Assembly (NCBI GenBank): GCA_947069175.1
Contig: CAMTDV010001633.1
Coordinates: 62,664,102-62,728,101, forward strand
DNA: 64,000 bases
Reading direction: 5' to 3'
Source of the DNA: Scalesia atractyloides
Lineage: Eukaryota > Streptophyta > Magnoliopsida > Asterales > Asteraceae
Position 1 is the first letter of the stretch; every line of letters begins with the position of its first letter. Position numbers and translations under genes: made by a program. Under the pieces are notes generated by a model. It did not search any database. It had not been told where the DNA came from and saw only the letters and a list, made by a program, of their open reading frames with translations. Shown here one piece after another: positions 32,076 through 43,352 of the stretch.

Positions 32076-33182
32076 TTAAGTAGTAGTGGTAACAGGAAAA
32101 AGATGCGGGTATTTTTCGCGCATTGAGTCTTCACGTTCCCAAGTAAACTCAGGTCCTCGTTTCGACTCCCAGCATACCCTAACAATTGGAATACGACTCC
32201 ATCTTAAACGTTTTTCTCCGAAGTCCATGATCTCTACTGGTCTTTCAATGAAGTGCATGGATTCATCGATCTGAATATCTTCCAGGGGAATATGGAGGTT
32301 TTCATTGGCGAGGCACTTCTCTAAGTTTGATACGTGGAATGTGGGGTGAATTTTGTTGAGTTCTTCTGGTAGATCAAGCTTGTATGCTACAGGTCCTACT
32401 CTTTCGAGTATCTTGAAAGGTCCTACGTAGCGTGGTGCTAGCTTGCCCTTCTGGCCAAAACGAACTACTCCCTTCCACGGTGATACTTTTAAAAGTACAT
32501 GATCACCAATGTTAAACTCCAAAGGCTTTCGTCGTTTATCTGCATAACTCTTTTGACGACTTTGTGCCACTAGAAGATTGTTTCGAATTTGATGGATCTT
32601 GTCTGTAGTTTCTTGGATCAATTCTGGACCAGTGATTTGAGCTTCTCCAATTTCGTGCCAACATACTGGAGATCGGCACTTACGACCATATAAAGCTTCG
32701 AAAGGTGCCATGCCGATACTTGAATGATAGCTGTTGTTGTACGAAAATTCAACTAATGGTAGGTGAACGTCCCAATTTCCCTTGAAGTCTATGACACATG
32801 CTCGAAGCATATCTTCAAGAGTTTGGATTGTGCGTTCAGATTGTCCATCAGTTTGAGGATGATAAGCGGTACTGAGGTCTAATCGTGTACCCAAAGCGGC
32901 TTGAGCGGCTTGCCATGTTCGTGAAGTGAAACGACCATCACGATCTGAAATAATGCTTAACGGTACACCATGACGGCTTACGATCTCGCTGATGTAGATA
33001 CGAGCTAACTTCTCGTTCTTGAAATCTTCGCGGATCGGAATGAAGTGAGCTGATTTAGTAAGACGATCAATGATTACCCATATAGTGTCATACCCACCAG
33101 AAGTGATAAAACTTAATAACTCGATAGATGAATATTTAGTCATTATCAAGGGTTCGGGTTTTGGGATTATATTATAGTCCAT
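32076..33182 (-). CDS. pol (IN): Integrase (family-1 Tekay/Del element), N-terminally truncated and chimeric
   Basis: The 368-codon frame runs from WVIIDRLTKSAHFIPIREDF and ISDRDGRFTSRTWQAAQ through PQTDGQSERTIQTLEDMLRA and VEFSYNNSYHSS. It continues to the GPY/F module (SPWKGVVRFGQKGKLAPRYV then GPFKILE) and a chromodomain-like tail (GPEFTWEREDSMREKYPHLF). The family's integrase inserts the cDNA into chromatin, and the chromo tail is typical of Tekay/Del chromoviruses. The first about 28 residues come from the neighbouring family-2 LTR. The H2C2 zinc domain and all upstream pol/gag are missing, cut at about 33105. It is uninterrupted but partial. Confidence 0.85.
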   Translation of the reverse strand: MDYNIIPKPEPLIMTKYSSIELLSFITSGGYDTIWVIIDRLTKSAHFIPIREDFKNEKLARIYISEIVSRHGVPLSIISDRDGRFTSRTWQAAQAALGTRLDLSTAYHPQTDGQSERTIQTLEDMLRACVIDFKGNWDVHLPLVEFSYNNSYHSSIGMAPFEALYGRKCRSPVCWHEIGEAQITGPELIQETTDKIHQIRNNLLVAQSRQKSYADKRRKPLEFNIGDHVLLKVSPWKGVVRFGQKGKLAPRYVGPFKILERVGPVAYKLDLPEELNKIHPTFHVSNLEKCLANENLHIPLEDIQIDESMHFIERPVEIMDFGEKRLRWSRIPIVRVCWESKRGPEFTWEREDSMREKYPHLFPVTTTT

Positions 33183-34633
33183 AGATACATATACAGTTTA
33201 TAATCATGTAGGAGGTGGGAGGATGAACCATCCACTTTGGAATCTCTTGGTGTCATGTAAGTCAAGTAGGAGGTGGGAGGATTAACCATCCACTTTGGAA
33301 CCTCGTATGATGTTCACCACTACACAAGTTAGCATAGGTAACAAGGAGGGTCTTAGAACAATAATATGAACAAGAATGTAAATGACAAGAATGTATAGTG
33401 TGTCACCACGATACCAAATAGCCAAGTGAAATACAACCCGGTGAGCACAGTTTGACACACGTCAAAGACTAAACGGGGTTGTGACACTTTCAATCTAGCA
33501 AACTAACTTGGGATAATGATGACAATCATCAAGTGATGTGTGGTCTTAGGTTTAGGATAGCCCAAGCTAACCAAGGTAGACACACATGAACAAGTTCAGG
33601 ACTAGCATCACTTGTGAGCTTAAAGCTCTTCAAAAACATAAAGTTTAGGGTGTTAAAACGGCCCTTAGTTCATGTTAACAAGCTTGGTTAGGCTTTACTA
33701 ATCATAAGTTTGATTATAAGCACAAGAACACAAGTTTGTTGAAGGTAAATCATAAGTTTTATAAAGGTTTGAGCAAAATAGAAACTTTGGAGCCTTATAC
33801 GTGAATATCCAGATCTAGATTCTCCATGGAGAATCCTTGGAATCGAACCTAAGGTTTATTCAAGTTCATAGAAAGAAGAATCAAGAGATTTCGTTGAGTT
33901 TTGAGCAAGTTATGCTCACTTTTGTAAGAGGCTATGAATCTGCCCGAAAATTATGATTTGCAAGTGTTCTTGAGATGATTTGAGAGAGATGGTGGAGTTG
34001 TGAAAGTGGAAAATGTGTGGAAAACAATTGGGATTTATAGGAGAAGGTTTGGTGGTTGCTAGGTAAGGTTTAAATGAGGTTAGAGGCCATTGGGTGAGCT
34101 CGGTTTGGTGGGATTTGTGCAAAACCCGCGACTTGGAACATTTATGCCCGCCCAGCATGCTGATGCGCACCACATCCACATGCCCATGCTGTCCGCATGG
34201 GCTCTGATCCGGGTGGAAATTTTGATTTTTGTTATTTTGGTCACATGTGACGGGTCTAGGGTATGATTATGACATTTTTAAGTTAGTATAAGGTTTCCCA
34301 AGCATAAGTATTGTCTTATAAAGTATGAGTATGTATAAAATGAATATGATAAAGTATGATATCACGTTTAAGTCTCGAATAAGTATAATTATCACGTATA
34401 AAAGTGTCACGTATCTTGCAAGTATGTCACGTTTTCGATTATAAATATCATGTATAAGTGTATTTGAGTATGTATAACAAGTATTGAGAAAAAGTGTATA
34501 TTTCCATTATGATTCAAGTCTCAATTACAACGATTACAACAAAATGAAGAATACGAATACAATGGTTTCCAAAAATAGAATTACAACACGAGCTTGCTAT
34601 AAATAGAAAGTATGAAAAAAGCGGGGCGTTACA
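33105..34633 (-). repeat. Family-2 LTR, left copy, second segment
   Basis: It resumes at tgataaaacttaataactcg, equivalent to 55338 in the right LTR, so about 770 bp of LTR between the two segments is missing. It contains a 61-bp tandem duplication (gtaggaggtgggagga at about 33209 and 33270), a minus-strand TATA-like ctataaatccc (near 34030-34040) and the end gcggggcgttaca. The polypurine tract on the minus strand (cctaaaggaggggagac) abuts it. Confidence 0.85.
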
Positions 34634-34650
34634 GTCTCCCCTCCTTTAGG
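34634..34650 (-). other. Polypurine tract, internal A
   Basis: The minus strand cctaaaggaggggagac abuts the LTR start. The same tract is kept at 42700-42715. Confidence 0.8.
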
Positions 34651-34667
34651 AAATTTCGTCCTGAAAT

Positions 34668-35594
34668 TTAGGAAAATGCAACGAAAAGATGCGGATACTT
34701 AGTCTTCATATCACTCTCGAGTTCCCAAGTAAATTCAGCGCCACGTTTCCCTTCTAATCGAACCTTGACGATCGGGATTCGACGGCGCCTTAGTTGTTTG
34801 ATTCCTCGGTCCATGATTTCGACCGGTTTTTCCACAAAATGCGATGTCTTGTTGATTTGAAGATCTTCGAGTGGAACTTGAAGTCCTTCTTCGGCTAGAC
34901 ATTTCTTTAGGTTGAAAACATGAAAAACTGGATGAACGTTGTTGAGCATTTGCTGTAGGTCCAGTCTATATGCTACCTTGCCAATCATTTCCAAGATCTT
35001 GAAAGTACCTACGTAGCGAGGAGGGAGTTTGCCTTTCTTACCAAAACGAACAACACCCTTCCAAGGGGATATCTTGAGAAGTACATGATCACCAATATTA
35101 AATTCCAAAGGTTTGTGCCTTTTGTCTACGTAATTCTTTTGACGACTACGAGCTTTGAGAAGGTTATCACGGATTTGTAGGATTTTGTACGTCGTCTCTT
35201 GTATTAATTTGGGACCGGTGATCTGAACATCTCCAATCTCGTGCCAACAAATATGCAAACGAAACTTACGACCATACAATGCTTCAAATGGAGCCATTTG
35301 AATACTGGCGTGATAAATATTATTGTACGAGAATTCTACCAAGGGTAAGTGCGAATCACAATTGCCGCCAAAATCGATTACGCAAGAACGAAGCATATCC
35401 TCCAAAGTTTGGATTGTACGTTCGGTTTGACCATCAGACTGAGGATGAAAAGTTGTGCTAAGATTAAGCCGAGTGCCAAGGGCGGATTGAAAAGTTTGCC
35501 AAAGGCGGGAGGTGAAACGAGCGTCACGATCAGAGATAATATCAAGAGGAGTACCATGACGACTGATGACTTCATCCGTGTAGATACGAGCCAA
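34668..35594 (-). pseudogene. pol (IN): Integrase core and chromodomain, element A
   Basis: The frame has SDRDARFTSRLWQTFQSALG, the HPQSDGQTERTIQTLEDML and VEFSYNN blocks, the GPY/F-like SPWKGVVRFGKKGKLPPRYV (here VGTF rather than VGPF) and a chromodomain-like FTWELESDMKTKYPHLF. Upstream on the minus strand the integrase continues but is broken: a stop at 35646-35648 (just before TKSAHF), a second stop before QSIAMDF, and a frameshift near 35936 separating it from RNase H. The H2C2 zinc finger is readable (HPGADKMYHDL, then CLTYSKVKAEHQ). It is non-functional as a polyprotein. Confidence 0.85.
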
Positions 35595-35935
35595 TTTCTT
35601 GACCTTGTAATCTTCACGAATGGCGAGGAAATGAGCGGATTTGGTCTATCGGTCAATGATAACCCAGATGCTGTCATGACCAGACGAAGTACGAGGCAAT
35701 TTGGTGATAAAATCCATGGCAATGCTCTGCTATTTCCAGACAGGGACTTCTGGTTGTTGGAGCAGACCAGAGGGACGTTGATGTTCGGCCTTGACTTTGG
35801 AATATGTAAGACATTTAGACACGTAAAGGGCGATATCTTTCTTCATCCCAGGCCACCAATAAGATGCTCGAAGATCATGATACATCTTGTCGGCGCCGGG
35901 ATGAATGGAGTATCGGGATTTGTGGGCTTCGTCCC

Positions 35936-37225
35936 TTAAGGTGTTTGAAGGTTGAGACGATCGGGAATCCAGATGCGACCATGGTGGTAAAGGATACCAT
36001 CGGGCTTAGCTTCGAGTGGGTTTTTGACTCCACAATTCAACTCGTTATCGGGGTTACCCTTGTTAATGACGACAAATTGTGCTTGTCGAATCAACTCGTT
36101 GAGTTTTCCGACGATTTGGAAGCAACGAACACTCTTAACATGAGTCTTACAACTGAGTGCATCAACCACGACATTCGCCTTACCAGGATGGTAGCAAATA
36201 TCACAGTCGTAGTCGTTTAAAAATTCTACGCAACGACGTTGACGCATGTTGAGTTCATTTTGATCAAAGATATGTTTGAGGCTCTTGTGGTCGGTGAAGA
36301 CCGTACACTTTGTACCATAAAGGTAGTGTCGCCCAATCTTTAATGCAAAAACAACTGCACCAAGTTCAAGGTCGTGAGTAGTATAGTTTTTCTCATGAAT
36401 TTTGAGTTGTCTCGACGCGTAAGCGATGACCTTGTCCCGTTGCATGAGAACGCAACCAAGACCTAGGTTCGAAGCATCGCAATACACGACGAAATCGTCA
36501 TTTCCATCGGGGAGAGTAAGGATAGGAGCATTACAGAGCATGTCCTTGAGCGTTTGGAAAGATTCCTCTTGTTCGGGACCCCAAACAAAAGCTTTATCTT
36601 TTTGAGTCAACGAGGTCAAAGGAACGACAATCTTTGAGAAGTTCGAGATGAAACGGCGATAATACCCAGCTAGGCCAAGAAACGAACGAATTTCAGAAGG
36701 CGACTTAGGTGCGATCCAATTCTTCAAAACTTCTATCTTTGCGGGATCAACATGAATACCGAGTTCGTTGACGGTGTGACCCAAGAATTGAACCTCTTTT
36801 AGCCAAAATTCACACTTGGAGAATTTGGCATAAAGACGTCCGGTTTGCAAAAGCTGAAGAATGAGACACAAATGTCGTCCATGCTCTTCTTTCGTCTTGG
36901 AGTAGATGAGGATATCGTTGATGAATACAATGACGAAACGATCGAGGAACGGTTTACACACGCGATTCATAAGATCCATGAACACGGCGGGCGCGTTGGT
37001 CAAACCAAAAGGCATGACCACGAACTCGTAATTTCCATATCGTGTGTGGAAAGCGGTTTTAGGCACGTCTTCTTCGAGAAATCGAAGTTGATGATAACCA
37101 GAGCGGAGGTCAATCTTTGAAAAGTACGTAGCGCCTTGCAATTGATCGAAGAGATAGTCAATACGAGGAAGTGGATAGCGGTTTTTGACTGTGAGCTTGT
37201 TGAGCTCACGATGGTCAATACACAT
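35936..37225 (-). pseudogene. pol (RT-RH): Reverse transcriptase-RNase H, element A (catalytic site changed)
   Basis: The 429-codon frame opens MCIDHRELNKLTVKNRYPLP and runs through FSKIDLRSGYHQLR, VMPFGLTNAPAVFMDLMNRV, LGHTVNELGIHVDPAKIEV and FLGLAGYYRRFI. RNase H follows with VYCDASNLGLGCVLMQ, TDHKSLKHIFDQ and CYHPGKANVVVDALS. The catalytic box reads VFINDILIYS where the family, and copy B, have VFIDDILIYS, so the first catalytic Asp is Asn. The start is internal: RT N-terminal sequence (KKKDGS, SPWGAP) lies upstream behind a TAA stop at 37314-37316. It is inactive on these grounds. Confidence 0.9.
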
Positions 37226-37336
37226 GCGGTATGATCCATCTTTCTTTTTGACGAATAGGACGAGAGCGCCCCAAGGAGAAGTACTAGGGCGTCTAAAGCT
37301 TTTATCAAGAAGTTCTTAAAGCTGGCTCGATAGCTC

Positions 37337-38014
37337 TTACATTTCCGAGGGTGCTAATCGATAGGGAGCCTTCGCAACAGGAGTTGCGCCAGGAATAAGA
37401 TCAATACAAAAATTGATAGCTCGAGGAGCTGGAGGACTTGGAAGATCCTCAGGGAAAACAGAAGGAAATTCACAAACGACAGGAACATCACTTATGCTTG
37501 GACCTTTGTATTTCTTTTCCACAACATGGGCGAGAAAGGCAAAGTACTCCTTGCACAAGTACTTGGTCTCTTTGATGCACGTCATAAGCTTGAGACCTTT
37601 AGAAGGTTTCTCGCCATAGACGTGGAGAGAATCACCTTGAGGAAGAAGGAGGTGAATGAATTTTTCGGAACAAACAACTTCGGCACGAACTCGCATAAGC
37701 TAATCCATGCCTACTATGATGTTGAAACTTCCCATTTGCATGGGGATGAGATCGATGGAGAACGTATGATCATTAAGGATCAAAGAGCAACCAGAAAGAA
37801 CAGAATCAACGGAGATGGTTTTACCGTTAGCGACTTCGACCGCGAAAGGATTAGGAAATTTAGATCGTTCGCACTTAAGCAAGGGTTCAAATTCTAAGGA
37901 CACAAAGCTTCTATCGGCACCAGTATCAAAGAGACATGTAGCATAAATATGGTTCACAAGGAACGTACCAGTGATGACGTCGTTAGAGCTTTGGGCTTGA
38001 GTGGAGGTAAGCAT
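37337..38014 (-). pseudogene. pol (PR): Aspartic protease region, element A
   Basis: 38014 down to 37700 encodes LFDTGADRSFVSLEFEPLLK (retropepsin DTG active site intact) and IDLIPMQMGSFNIIVGMD. The next frame (37696-37337) carries the linker GEKPSKGLKLMTCIKE and PVVCEFPSVFPEDLPSPPAP leading into RT. A frame change at about 37698 and a TAA at 37337-37339 (after APSEM) break it. Both lesions are private to copy A at that spot. Confidence 0.8.
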
Positions 38015-39262
38015 GAAAGCTCGTCCTTTTGCAGGCTCAGGCTGCTGCTGCTGATGCTGGTGGTTGAGGAGAGGGCAAACTTGGTGAGATGAGTGAGATC
38101 ACCAAACTTGTAACATGCTCGCATAGGAGCATTTTATCGCTGCGGTTGAGTTTGGTTCACGTCAGGGTTAGGGACCATGGCTTGGTTACTTTGGGGTTGG
38201 CGACAATGGCTAGAAAGATGTCCCGTCCTGTTACAGTTGGCGCACTTTCGACACGGGGTCGAAGGGAGATGGTGGTAGGTGCAACGATCACACCTAGGCC
38301 AAGTGTCGGTGTAGTTTCGTTTGGATGGATAGTAGTTTTGGGTAGAGGAGATGGCATTTAGAGGTGTAGGGGCAGGCGGAGTGACGACCGCGTTGTTTTG
38401 AACAGAAGCCTTCCGCTTCTTGTTCTTGTTGTTGTTCTTTTAGCTTGAGGGGGAGGCGATTCGGTAGTGGTGGTAGTATTGGCGGTGGCTTGGTGCGCAT
38501 GCTTCTTAGGAACCTTGTCGTAGGCCCCCTGAAGGATGTAATTATGGTTAAGCTGCATGGTTATACTAAAGGCTTCATCGAGGGTTCTTGGGTTTGCGGT
38601 GGCTACGTGATTCATGATCCCAGGTGAAAGCGAACGAATGAGCTTAGCTATTGCCTTGGGAACCGTACCCACCTATCCAGGACAGATGATACTTAAATGT
38701 TTGAAGCGTGCGATCAGTCCCTCAGTGTCGCTCCCTTGCTGTGTGAGATTCCAGATTCGTTTTCAAGCTTCTGGGTCTCGTGGGGAGGACATAACTGATC
38801 CCTCACGAGCTGCATAAGCTCGTCCCAAGGTAGAGCGTGGCTGCTTCGTTGCCACGCTTGTTCCGTTCAGTAGTCTACCACTCGAGGGCTTTCTGGCGAA
38901 AGACCCCGGTAGCGTTGAGGGTTCGAAGTTCATCAGGGCACCCTCCCATGCCAGTGATCATGGCGGGTGACACCGTCCATGCCAGTGAACTCAACTGGTT
39001 TGCAAGCCATGAAATGCTTGAATTGGTAGGACGTATTTGGGGTTTCGGTCTTCGAATCGGCGGAGGATTTAGGTGTGGATTCAGTGTGGATGGTACGAAG
39101 TTGGCTAACAATATCGGGGATGACACGGGCCATTTGATCGGCGATATGTTCAGCGACAACACCAACGAGGTCTTGTTTGGAGATGGAGTCCTCATTGTTG
39201 TTGTTTTTGTTGGATCCCTTGTTGGACCTCTTGGATTTCTTGGATGAGTTAGGAGAATTCAT
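38015..39262 (-). pseudogene. gag: Gag, element A
   Basis: It starts MNSPNSSKKSKRSNKGSNKN at 39262, then SISKQDLVGVVAEHIADQMA and FKHFMACKPVEFTGMDGV. A frameshift/deletion near 38945 follows. Later blocks are TLNATGVFRQKALEW, stop, then the frame with AIAKLIRSLSPGIMNHVATA and LNHNYILQGAYDKVPKKHAH. Near 38110-38250 are zinc-knuckle remnants (LLCEHVTSLV.. and SSHC..). Stops at 38875-38877 and 38673-38675 are at exactly the same sites as in copy B. Confidence 0.8.
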
Positions 39263-40267
39263 CTAGAGGTTTAACATAGAAAAAGGGATGAGACTTGATC
39301 ATAATATGGAAAAAAACAAGTTTTGCATGTATAAGCATGTATAAGGTTCAAGTATGGTTCACATAAGATTACATGGGTTCATCAAGTATGGTTCACAAAG
39401 TTTGCATGAATGTATCAAGTATAGCATATATAATCACGTATGAATGCGAATAAAGAGTATAAATTTAGTGTGTTCACGAGAATTAGTATTGTTTTTGATT
39501 GCGATAAACGTGCGAGTTGTGTAACGGTTCGAAACGAATAAGGTAACAAGTATAAAATCACATAAAAATTGAGATAACATTAAAGATTGGATCAATAAAA
39601 CATGGGATTGTTTCGGGTAGAGAAACGTCGACTACTCCAAAGTGATTCGTAAGATCTTTCGAGTTAGGGATCATGCTTTGGCATAATAGGTAAAACGCTC
39701 TCGTCGGGAAGCGATTAACGGCATTTTACCCTTCCAGTTACTACATGTCCCTAGTCGATCGAAATTTCGAGACTTTGGCGAGATTGAAAATCGAGGAACG
39801 AGACTTAATCGACAAGGTGCAGGTTTCACCCCTAACTTGATGATTTCGTACCCTAAGTGTGGTTGTTTCTTACTAAACGAGGAGCATATTCCGACTCATT
39901 TGTAAGATCCACTAGAGTATGAAATGGAAGTCTTCCATCAAGATGTGGATATCACTCCTAACTTGATGGTATGACTTCGTGAAAATCGAATACGCGGAAT
40001 GAGGGATTTCACCAAAAATTGTAAGTCATTGGACCTATTTTGGTGCAAATCGTTTCGTTTGCATCATGAGTTTCTTCAAGTCTTCAAGTGTATTGTGTAA
40101 ACATCTTTCGAAAGACGTTTTGTAAGTTTTAAGACCAAAGGAAAAAAGGAAGAAGCAATGAAGGAAGAATAAAGTTTTAAGCATAAGACAAGAATGGTAA
40201 AAAAATGGACACTTAAACTATAGAGTAGGTCGAACATGGAAATTCTAACTACTTCCCTATAGTTATG
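39263..40267 (-). other. Leader between gag and the primer-binding site, element A
   Basis: About 1 kb without coding signals. It is almost identical to 53336-54322 in copy B. Confidence 0.75.
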
Positions 40268-40279
40268 GCTCTAATACCA
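40268..40279 (-). other. Primer-binding site, element A
   Basis: The minus strand TGGTATTAGAGC is one base from the initiator-Met site TGGTATCAGAGC and sits 3 bp from the LTR. Confidence 0.8.
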
Positions 40280-40843
40280 ATCTGTCACACCCCAACCGAC
40301 GGCCGAAACATCAAGGCGGGACGAAAGAGATTGCTCATTGCTCATAAATACTAATTGCGACAATATTTAATTAAACTGGATTTCATTTCATAGCAAAATT
40401 GTCATACAATACAAGTAATTTCAAAATACAACACTAGAAAAGGGCAAAAATTGATACCACATTTGTAAACCTAAACGTCTATATGTGTATCTAGTCATTA
40501 ACACTACTCCAGTTTCATGGCAACATTTTCATCAACCTGTAACATGTTAAAAATACGAGTTCAATGCAAACGCAAAGGCGAGTACACAAGTTTGGTGATA
40601 CATAGCATAAGTATAAAATGTATAACTCGAATCCACATGGTAATTGTAAGCAACGTATACTAATCATGCAATACTAGATCAAACCCCGAGTTTCCACAAA
40701 AAGGTTTACGAGATCGAGCTTCCCTTGTCACGAAAGCGACAAGACTAAAATGAGTATGATAATCTTAACATAACCCCGACGGGTGGTGTGCTACTCCTAT
40801 AGCGCTATACATGTTAAGTTTGGGATAGCTAAGTTAATGATCA

Positions 40844-41317
40844 TGTTGATGCACTATTGTGTTCGTCACTTGTCGAATAGGCTAGATTGAGCATGTGTTG
40901 AATATTGTATAGGTTAGAATCGAACACACGACCAAATTACGGAGTGTATAGTGTAAAAGGGAACAAGTTCGCTCGAACTTGAAATGTGGAGGTCAAGTTC
41001 GCTCGAACTTGACCAGTGGAGGTCAAGTTCGCTCATGATGGTGATGTTGATGTCAAGTTCGGCCGAACTTGACTAGGTCAAGTTCGCCGAACTTAGATGC
41101 TTACCAGCGAACTTCTCTCCCTATATATAGGTGTGCTGTTCATTTTGATGCTTACCAGCGAACTCCGGCAGCTGGACTTATAAAGATGTATACTCTTTCG
41201 GTATGAATGAAGACTTCCACTGCATTCTACTTCTACTCCATTCTTTAATAACATTCTATCAAAACTGTTATATACGGCACTAACTTCCGTCTAAAACCGC
41301 CTGATCACGGACCTTCA
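40844..41317 (+). mobile_element. 474-bp solo LTR in the middle LTR, GATCA target duplication
   Basis: It begins TGTTGATGCACTATTG and ends ACGGACCTTCA. GATCA lies at 40839-40843 and 41318-41322, and the right LTR has the uninterrupted single site (54896-54900). It contains ctatatatag (41121-41130) and several copies of a near-palindrome, CAAGTTCGCTCGAACTTG, one of which is perfect (CAAGTTCGGCCGAACTTG near 41053). No family partner is in the window. Confidence 0.85.
41121..41130 (+). promoter_or_regulatory. TATA-like element of the 474-bp LTR
   Basis: ctatatatag lies downstream of the palindromic repeats, a layout expected of U3 enhancers and a core promoter. Confidence 0.45.
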
Positions 41318-42715
41318 GATCAGGCATGTATAATCTAGCATGTATCTAAGCATAACAAGTATTCATGTATAAGGATTGAGCATGTAAAAGCATTAGTTTG
41401 TGATAGTGTATTTTGATACGGAAACATGTTACAACCCAAAAGTGATAAAAGGTAAATGGGTCGAGTGTACTCACGGTTTTGCTAAAGTGTTCCACTTAGA
41501 GAAATCCCGCGAGCTTGTTGTGATTAGGGTTTGGCACCTTGTCCTTCTACAAGAAGAACATGGGTATTAGTTATGAGTGTAACGGAAGATTCGGATTATT
41601 CGAGCAAGATTTACGAAATTGAGAATAAAGTATGATGGTATGAAAATAATCACTAAGATATAGCACTTGTTCTTGACACTATGATAACCTGAATGGGTTT
41701 GATATGGTTTCATAGGTTCGAGACCTATTAGAGTCGTGACAAGGAACTACATACTTTAGTGATAAAACTTAATAACTCAATAGATGATTATTTAGTCATT
41801 ATCAAGGGTTCGGGTTTTGGGATTATATTATAGTCCATAGATACATATACAGTTTATAGTCATGTAGGAGGTGGGAGGATGAACCATCCACTTTGGAATC
41901 TCTTGGTGTCATGTAAGTCAAGTAGGAGGTGGGAGGATTAAGAGATTTCGTTGAGTTTTGAGCAAGTTATGCTCACTTTTGTAAGAGGCTATGAATCTAC
42001 CCGAAAATTCTGATTTGCAAGTGTTATTGAGATGATTTGAGAGAGATGATGGAGTTGTGAAAGTGGAAAATGTGTGAAAAACACTTGGGATTTATAGGAG
42101 AAGGTTTGGTGGTTTCTAGGTGAGGTTTAAATGAGGTTAGACGCCATTGGGTAAGCTTGGTTTGGTGGGATTCGTGCAAAACCCGCGACTTGCAACATTT
42201 TTTCCTGCCCAGCATACTAATGCGCACCGCATCCACATGCCCATGCGGTCCGCATGGGCTCTGATCCGGGTGGAATGATTTTTGTTATTTTGGTCACATG
42301 TGATGGGTCTAGGGTATGATTATGACATTTTTAAGTTAGTATAAGGTTTCCCAAGCATAAGTATTATGTTATAAAGTATGAGCATGTGTAAAATGAATAT
42401 GATAAAGTGTGAATATCACGTTTAAGTCTCGAATAAGTATAGTTATCACGTATAAAGTATGTATAAAGTATGTCACGTATCTTACAAGTATGTCACGTTT
42501 TCGAGTATAAATATCATGTATAAGTGTATATGAGTATGTATAACAAGCATAGGGAAAAAGTGTATATTTCCATTATGATTCAAGTCTCGATTACAACGGT
42601 TACAACAAAATGAAGAATACGAATACAATGGTTTCCAAAAATTGAATTACAACACGAGCTTGCTATAAATAGAAAGTATGAAAAAAGCAGGGCGTTACAA
42701 TCTCCCCTCCTTTAG

Positions 42716-43352
42716 TACAAACAATATCTTCCCTCTCGTGGGAAATTCTTATTCAGCGTTCAACATTTTTGAGACTTGTATGAGGCTTTCGGCTTCGGGG
42801 ATGATAGTTGGTGGTGTTTCGTGAAGTTTAGAGGGATAAGTGTCCCAATCAAATCTTGACTTCGGAAGTTCAAACCTTGGTTCCTCATAACAAGTGTATG
42901 AGGTGGATGGTTAGAAAGGGTCGCAATTTTATACCGAGTGGGATTCACCGCAAATGGTACAATATTCCTCCTTGTAATCATCCTCTATGTAGTAGCGAGT
43001 GTAATCTCCTTAGTATTGATCCATAGGAGAATACTCAGCAGATTACAGAGTCTCGGGGTCAGAAAACAAAATTTAAAGGCTCAAACAGAGGCTCACCACG
43101 GCCCCGTGCTGAGCGAGCACGGCCCCATGGTCAGATATTGTATCTGGGCGTTTGAAAGTTGTTACTGGTCACTTGCAGCACGAGGGCGTGTCCAGCGGGC
43201 ACGATCCCGTGTTCAGCTTACTGTTTTGCTAAAAACTCCTAAAAATTTAACAACGAGCGTGCAGTTTTGAAAAGATTTTGAAAAATGATTAGGCCGTCGA
43301 TTTTAAGCTTTCTTAAAACCTTGTATCCCCGGCAACGGTGCCATAAACTTGG
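42716..43352 (-). mobile_element. Athila-type leader/gag remnant
   Basis: The minus strand reads from an Athila-like primer-binding site away from the LTR. A minus ORF at 42981-42760 starts MITRRNIVPFAVNPTRYKIA but is not a recognised Gag. The phrase cacggccccgtg / gagcacggcccc forms small hairpins. It begins 16 bp after the B polypurine tract, where B's integrase should be. Confidence 0.5.
43322..43343 (-). other. Athila-type primer-binding region
   Basis: The minus strand ATGGCACCGTTGCCGGGGAT is very close to the TGGCGCCGTTGCCGGGGA that follows Athila LTRs. It lies about 10 bp from the LTR. Confidence 0.75.

Larger units (their letters stand above)
40283..42699 (-). repeat. Family-2 LTR, middle copy, shared by both internal regions
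   Basis: TGTCACACCCCAACC to GGGCGTTACA. On its left is the primer-binding site of A and on its right the polypurine tract of B, so it serves as 5' LTR of A and 3' LTR of B. It differs from the other two copies by a 474-bp insertion (40844-41317). A deletion of roughly 600 bp at 41937-41941 is flanked by attaa in the full-length copy. Confidence 0.85.

Noticed and set aside
35349..36220. Long plus-strand ORFs opposite the Tekay pol gene
   Set aside because: They are antisense readings of the minus-strand RT and integrase regions. The motifs are all on the minus strand.
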